Shown here: piece after piece, positions 5,891 through 8,595 of the stretch
How the letters are laid out: each line of letters begins with the position of its first letter
How positions within the stretch are numbered: position 1 is the first letter of the stretch
Origin: Planctomycetaceae bacterium
GTDB lineage: Bacteria; Planctomycetota; Planctomycetia; Pirellulales; Pirellulaceae
Direction of reading: 5' to 3'
Assembly (NCBI GenBank): GCA_007133715.1
Contig: SLMF01000182.1
Coordinates: forward strand, 1 to 8,595
Length of the DNA: 8,595 nucleotides
Notes under the pieces: generated by a model
What the model was told of the DNA's origin: nothing
Seen by the model: the letters and a program-made list of their open reading frames with translations, nothing else
Databases searched by the model: none
Made by a program: the position numbers and the translations under genes

Positions 5891-5919
5891 GTTGATTTTC
5901 CCAGCAGAGGTGCGGGCCC

Positions 5920-7500
5920 ATGCGTTCGATCCAAATCTATGACACCACCCTGCGTGACGGTACGCAGGGCGAAGGCGTGAGTTTGTCGCTGGTGGATAAA
6001 CTGCAGATTACCCAGCGATTGAGCGAACTCGGGATCGACTATATTGAAGGCGGTTATCCGCTGTCCAACGAGAAGGACGCGGAGTATTTCCGCCGCGTCG
6101 GTTCGCTGCCGCTGGGAGCCTCGCGGATCTGTGCCTTCGGAATGACCCGTCGCAAGGGCTGTCGCCCGGCCGATGATCCGGGAATGCAGGCCCTGCTGGC
6201 GTCCCGGGCCCCGGTTTGCACCCTCGTGGGCAAGACCTGGGACTATCATGTGACCCACGTGCTGCGGGTGTCCCTGGAAGAAAACCTGGAAATGCTGGCC
6301 GATTCGATCCGCCATTTGACGGAGCAGGGCCGCGAGGTCTTCTTTGATGCCGAGCATTTTTTCGACGGCTGGAAGGCAAATCCCGCCTATGCCGCACGCA
6401 CCTTGGAGACCGCCGCCGCCGCAGGGGCCCAGACCGTGGTCCTCTGCGATACCAACGGCGGCAGCCTTCCCGAAGAGATCGCCGAATTGACCCGAGCCGC
6501 CATCCGCACCCTGGAAACACGGGCCGTGCCCGTCGGCATCCACTGCCACAACGATTGTGATCTGGCCGTCGCCAACTCGCTGGCCGCCGTCGATGCCGGG
6601 GCACAGCAGGTTCAAGGCACCATCAACGGGCTGGGCGAACGATGTGGCAATGCGGATCTGGTCTCCCTCATCGCCAACCTGGCACTCAAGAAGCAGGGAT
6701 ATCAAGTGCTCGGAGGACGCAGTCTTCAGCAGCTGACGGAACTGTCCCGTTTTGTGTACGAGACCGCGAACCTGAAACTGCAGGACAACCAGCCGTTTGT
6801 CGGACACAGCGCCTTTGCCCATAAGGGGGGAATGCACGTGCATGCGGTCAACCGAGCCGCGACGACCTACGAACATCTGGACCCCTCGCGGGTGGGTAAC
6901 GAACGGCGGATCTTGATCAGCGAACTCTCCGGACGCTCCAACATCGCCGCGTTGACTGTCAAGCATCAGCTGCAGGAGGATACCCAGCTGCAGGAAAGAA
7001 TCCTCCAAGAGGTCGTGGCGTTGGAACACCGCGGCTACCAATTCGAGGCGGCCGAGGCGTCCTTTGATCTGCTGGTCCGCCGCTGCGCCGGTGGTTTCGT
7101 CCCGCATTTCGAGTTGGTCAAATATCACGTCGAGGTGGCGGCGGACCCGGGCCGTGAGGTGATCACCGAAGCCACGATCAAGTTGCATGTGGGGGGCGAG
7201 ACCCGCCACGAAGTCGCCGAGGGCGATGGGCCCGTCAATGCACTGGACGCCGCCTTGCGAAAGGCGCTGAACGGCACCTACGACAGCTTGAATCACATGA
7301 AACTGGTCGACTACAAAGTCCGTGTGGTGAACTCCGAAGCGGGCACCGCCGCCCGGATCCGTGTGTTCATCGAAAGCCGCGACGAACACGATGTCTGGGG
7401 CACCGTCGGCGTCAGCGAGAACATCATCGAAGCCAGCTGGCGGGCCCTGGTCGACGCAGTCGAATACAAACTCTATAAGGACAGCATCCCGGCCAGATAA
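5920..7500 (+). CDS. cimA: Citramalate synthase
   Basis: Condenses pyruvate and acetyl-CoA to (R)-citramalate, the entry to isoleucine through 2-oxobutyrate without threonine. The 526 residues are normal for the citramalate synthase branch of the LeuA family. The opening IYDTTLRDGTQGEG carries catalytic R12-D13, and YIEGGYPLSNEKD near residue 45 is typical of this branch rather than of 2-isopropylmalate synthase. HCHND (208-212) supplies metal-binding H208 and H210, GTINGLGERCGN spans 233-244, and FVGHSAFAHKGGMHVHAV (293-310) closes the barrel. The C-terminal part from about residue 390, with SEAGTAARIRVFIE, is the LeuA-type allosteric domain, so feedback inhibition by isoleucine is likely. 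The ATG at 5920 has AGAGGTG 7 bases upstream. Expression is predicted to pass through the upstream attenuator, giving control of both synthesis and activity. No terminator is visible before valS. Confidence 0.95.
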   Translation: MRSIQIYDTTLRDGTQGEGVSLSLVDKLQITQRLSELGIDYIEGGYPLSNEKDAEYFRRVGSLPLGASRICAFGMTRRKGCRPADDPGMQALLASRAPVCTLVGKTWDYHVTHVLRVSLEENLEMLADSIRHLTEQGREVFFDAEHFFDGWKANPAYAARTLETAAAAGAQTVVLCDTNGGSLPEEIAELTRAAIRTLETRAVPVGIHCHNDCDLAVANSLAAVDAGAQQVQGTINGLGERCGNADLVSLIANLALKKQGYQVLGGRSLQQLTELSRFVYETANLKLQDNQPFVGHSAFAHKGGMHVHAVNRAATTYEHLDPSRVGNERRILISELSGRSNIAALTVKHQLQEDTQLQERILQEVVALEHRGYQFEAAEASFDLLVRRCAGGFVPHFELVKYHVEVAADPGREVITEATIKLHVGGETRHEVAEGDGPVNALDAALRKALNGTYDSLNHMKLVDYKVRVVNSEAGTAARIRVFIESRDEHDVWGTVGVSENIIEASWRALVDAVEYKLYKDSIPAR

Positions 7501-7573
7501 CCCCGGAACTCGAAAACGCGCCGGCGGCCCCCCCTGCCACGTTTCTTACTCGAACCAAGGCGAGCCTTACACG

Positions 7574-8595
7574 ATGGATCCAGCGATCTCACCCAACTTC
7601 TCCGTCGATTCCCTGCCCAATCGTTTCGACCACGCGCAGGCCTGCCCCCGCATCTATCAGGAGTGGGAACAGCAGGGCTGTTTTCGGGCCGCCCCCGACC
7701 CGCAGCAGGCTTCCTACTGCATCGTGATTCCTCCTCCCAATGTAACCGGCGCACTGCACCTGGGGCACGCACTCAACAATACGTTGCAAGACGTCTTGAT
7801 CCGCATGAAGCGTATGCAGGGGTTTTCCACGCTGTGGATGCCCGGAACGGACCACGCAGGGATCGCCACCCAGGCGGTGGTCGAACGGCGGTTGAAGGAA
7901 GAGGAGGACAAGAGTCGGCATGACTTGGGTCGCGAGGAGCTGGTCCGCCGCATTTGGAGTTGGAAGGACGAATACGAAGCCCGGATCCTTCGCCAGCTGA
8001 AACAGCTGGGCTGCAGCTGTGACTGGGAGCGAACCCGTTTTACGCTCGATGCGACCTGTGCCCGCGCCGTGCGGCGGACGTTCTTCGACCTTTTTCGTCA
8101 AGGTCGGATCTACCGCGGCAAACGGCTCGTGAACTGGGATCCGTTCTTGCAGACGGCGGTCAGCGACGACGAGGTGTTTCACGAGGAGGTGCCCGGGCAT
8201 TTCTGGCATTTCCGTTACCCGGTGATCGATCCGCAACCGGGCGAGCCGGAGTATGTGACCATCGCCACCACGCGACCCGAAACGATGCTGGGCGATACGG
8301 CGGTGGCGGTCCACCCCGATCCGGCGGGCGCCTTGGACCGGGCGGCTGCCGTGCTGCGTGACAAAATGGACAAAGCTCCCGCACGCGAACACCCGGAGAG
8401 CCGGCTGCAGTTGGAAGCGATCCAGCAGCGGCGGGAGACCATGCTGCCCGGTCTGATCCGGCTCCGCGAGATGGCGCGGGCGGGCCGCCAACTGCGACTG
8501 CCCCTGGTCGACCGAGTGATCCCCCTGGTCGCCGACGAGTGGGCGAAACCCGAAATGGGCAGCGGGTGCGTGAAGATCACCCCCGCCCACGATGC
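7574..8595 (+). CDS. valS: Valyl-tRNA synthetase, 3' end beyond window
   Basis: Charges tRNA-Val with valine and edits mischarged threonine. The first 340 codons are present and run off the right edge. The class I ATP-binding signature HLGH is at 62-65 within PPPNVTGALHLGH, followed by MPGTDHAGIATQAVVER, characteristic of ValS. WERTRFTLD lies near 151-159. The editing domain shows ATTRPETMLGDTAVAVHP (231-248) and GSGCVKITPAHD at the edge. Between VAVHP and LPLVDR there are about 60 residues where I recall about 15 in E. coli ValS, so a charged helical insertion of roughly 45 residues (about 252-300) sits in the editing domain. The ATG at 7574 follows a weak site (AGGCGAG). It begins 73 bases after cimA with no terminator between, suggesting co-transcription. 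Confidence 0.95.
   Translation, partial: MDPAISPNFSVDSLPNRFDHAQACPRIYQEWEQQGCFRAAPDPQQASYCIVIPPPNVTGALHLGHALNNTLQDVLIRMKRMQGFSTLWMPGTDHAGIATQAVVERRLKEEEDKSRHDLGREELVRRIWSWKDEYEARILRQLKQLGCSCDWERTRFTLDATCARAVRRTFFDLFRQGRIYRGKRLVNWDPFLQTAVSDDEVFHEEVPGHFWHFRYPVIDPQPGEPEYVTIATTRPETMLGDTAVAVHPDPAGALDRAAAVLRDKMDKAPAREHPESRLQLEAIQQRRETMLPGLIRLREMARAGRQLRLPLVDRVIPLVADEWAKPEMGSGCVKITPAHD

Noticed and set aside
5803..7389. A 528-codon open frame on the minus strand opposite cimA
   Set aside because: Every catalytic motif of citramalate synthase is on the plus strand. The reverse frame is open only because GC-rich codons leave few stops, and its product has no coherent domain.
7501..7573. Possible terminator or T-box between cimA and valS
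   Set aside because: No hairpin followed by T's and no T-box core sequence; the 73 bases are too short for a T-box leader.
7589..8590. A 333-codon open frame on the minus strand opposite valS
   Set aside because: ValS signature motifs HLGH, the editing-site motif and GSGCVKITPAHD are on the plus strand; the reverse frame is a composition artefact.

Overview
The window looks like a chromosomal segment of a GC-rich planctomycete, most likely of the Pirellula/Rhodopirellula type. This is inferred from the gene families: a Tat-exported Gfo/Idh/MocA oxidoreductase beside a secreted HEAT-repeat protein, a secreted PHP-domain phosphoesterase, a divergent HolA, and a valyl-tRNA synthetase with an enlarged editing region. 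No rRNA, tRNA, CRISPR array, insertion sequence or phage gene was seen.

Layout. Positions 1-2471 are on the minus strand: a Gfo/Idh/MocA oxidoreductase (1110-2471) followed 39 bases downstream by a secreted HEAT-repeat protein (from 1070, running off the left edge). Positions 2472-2873 form a 402-base divergent control region with two adjacent dyads, a sigma70-like promoter reading right, and a leader that can fold into a long hairpin. Positions 2874-5585 are on the plus strand: a secreted PHP phosphoesterase (2874-3995), the DNA polymerase III delta subunit gene holA (4079-5176), and a 77-residue protein of unknown function with its own promoter (5352-5585).

The most informative part is 5664-7500. 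A near-consensus promoter drives a transcript that starts with a 27-codon leader peptide whose C-terminus is VVLIRVVIR. Next comes an antiterminator strand, then a perfect 11-bp terminator hairpin with eight T's, then the gene for citramalate synthase (cimA), the first enzyme of threonine-independent isoleucine synthesis. This has every part of a ribosome-mediated transcription attenuator that senses charging of Val, Leu and Ile tRNAs. The valyl-tRNA synthetase gene (valS, from 7574, cut by the right edge) follows cimA after 73 bases with no visible terminator. One attenuator may therefore set both isoleucine precursor supply and Val-tRNA charging capacity.

The left half looks like scavenging of sugars or phosphoesters outside the cytoplasm. 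The right half is core housekeeping (replication, amino acid synthesis, translation).
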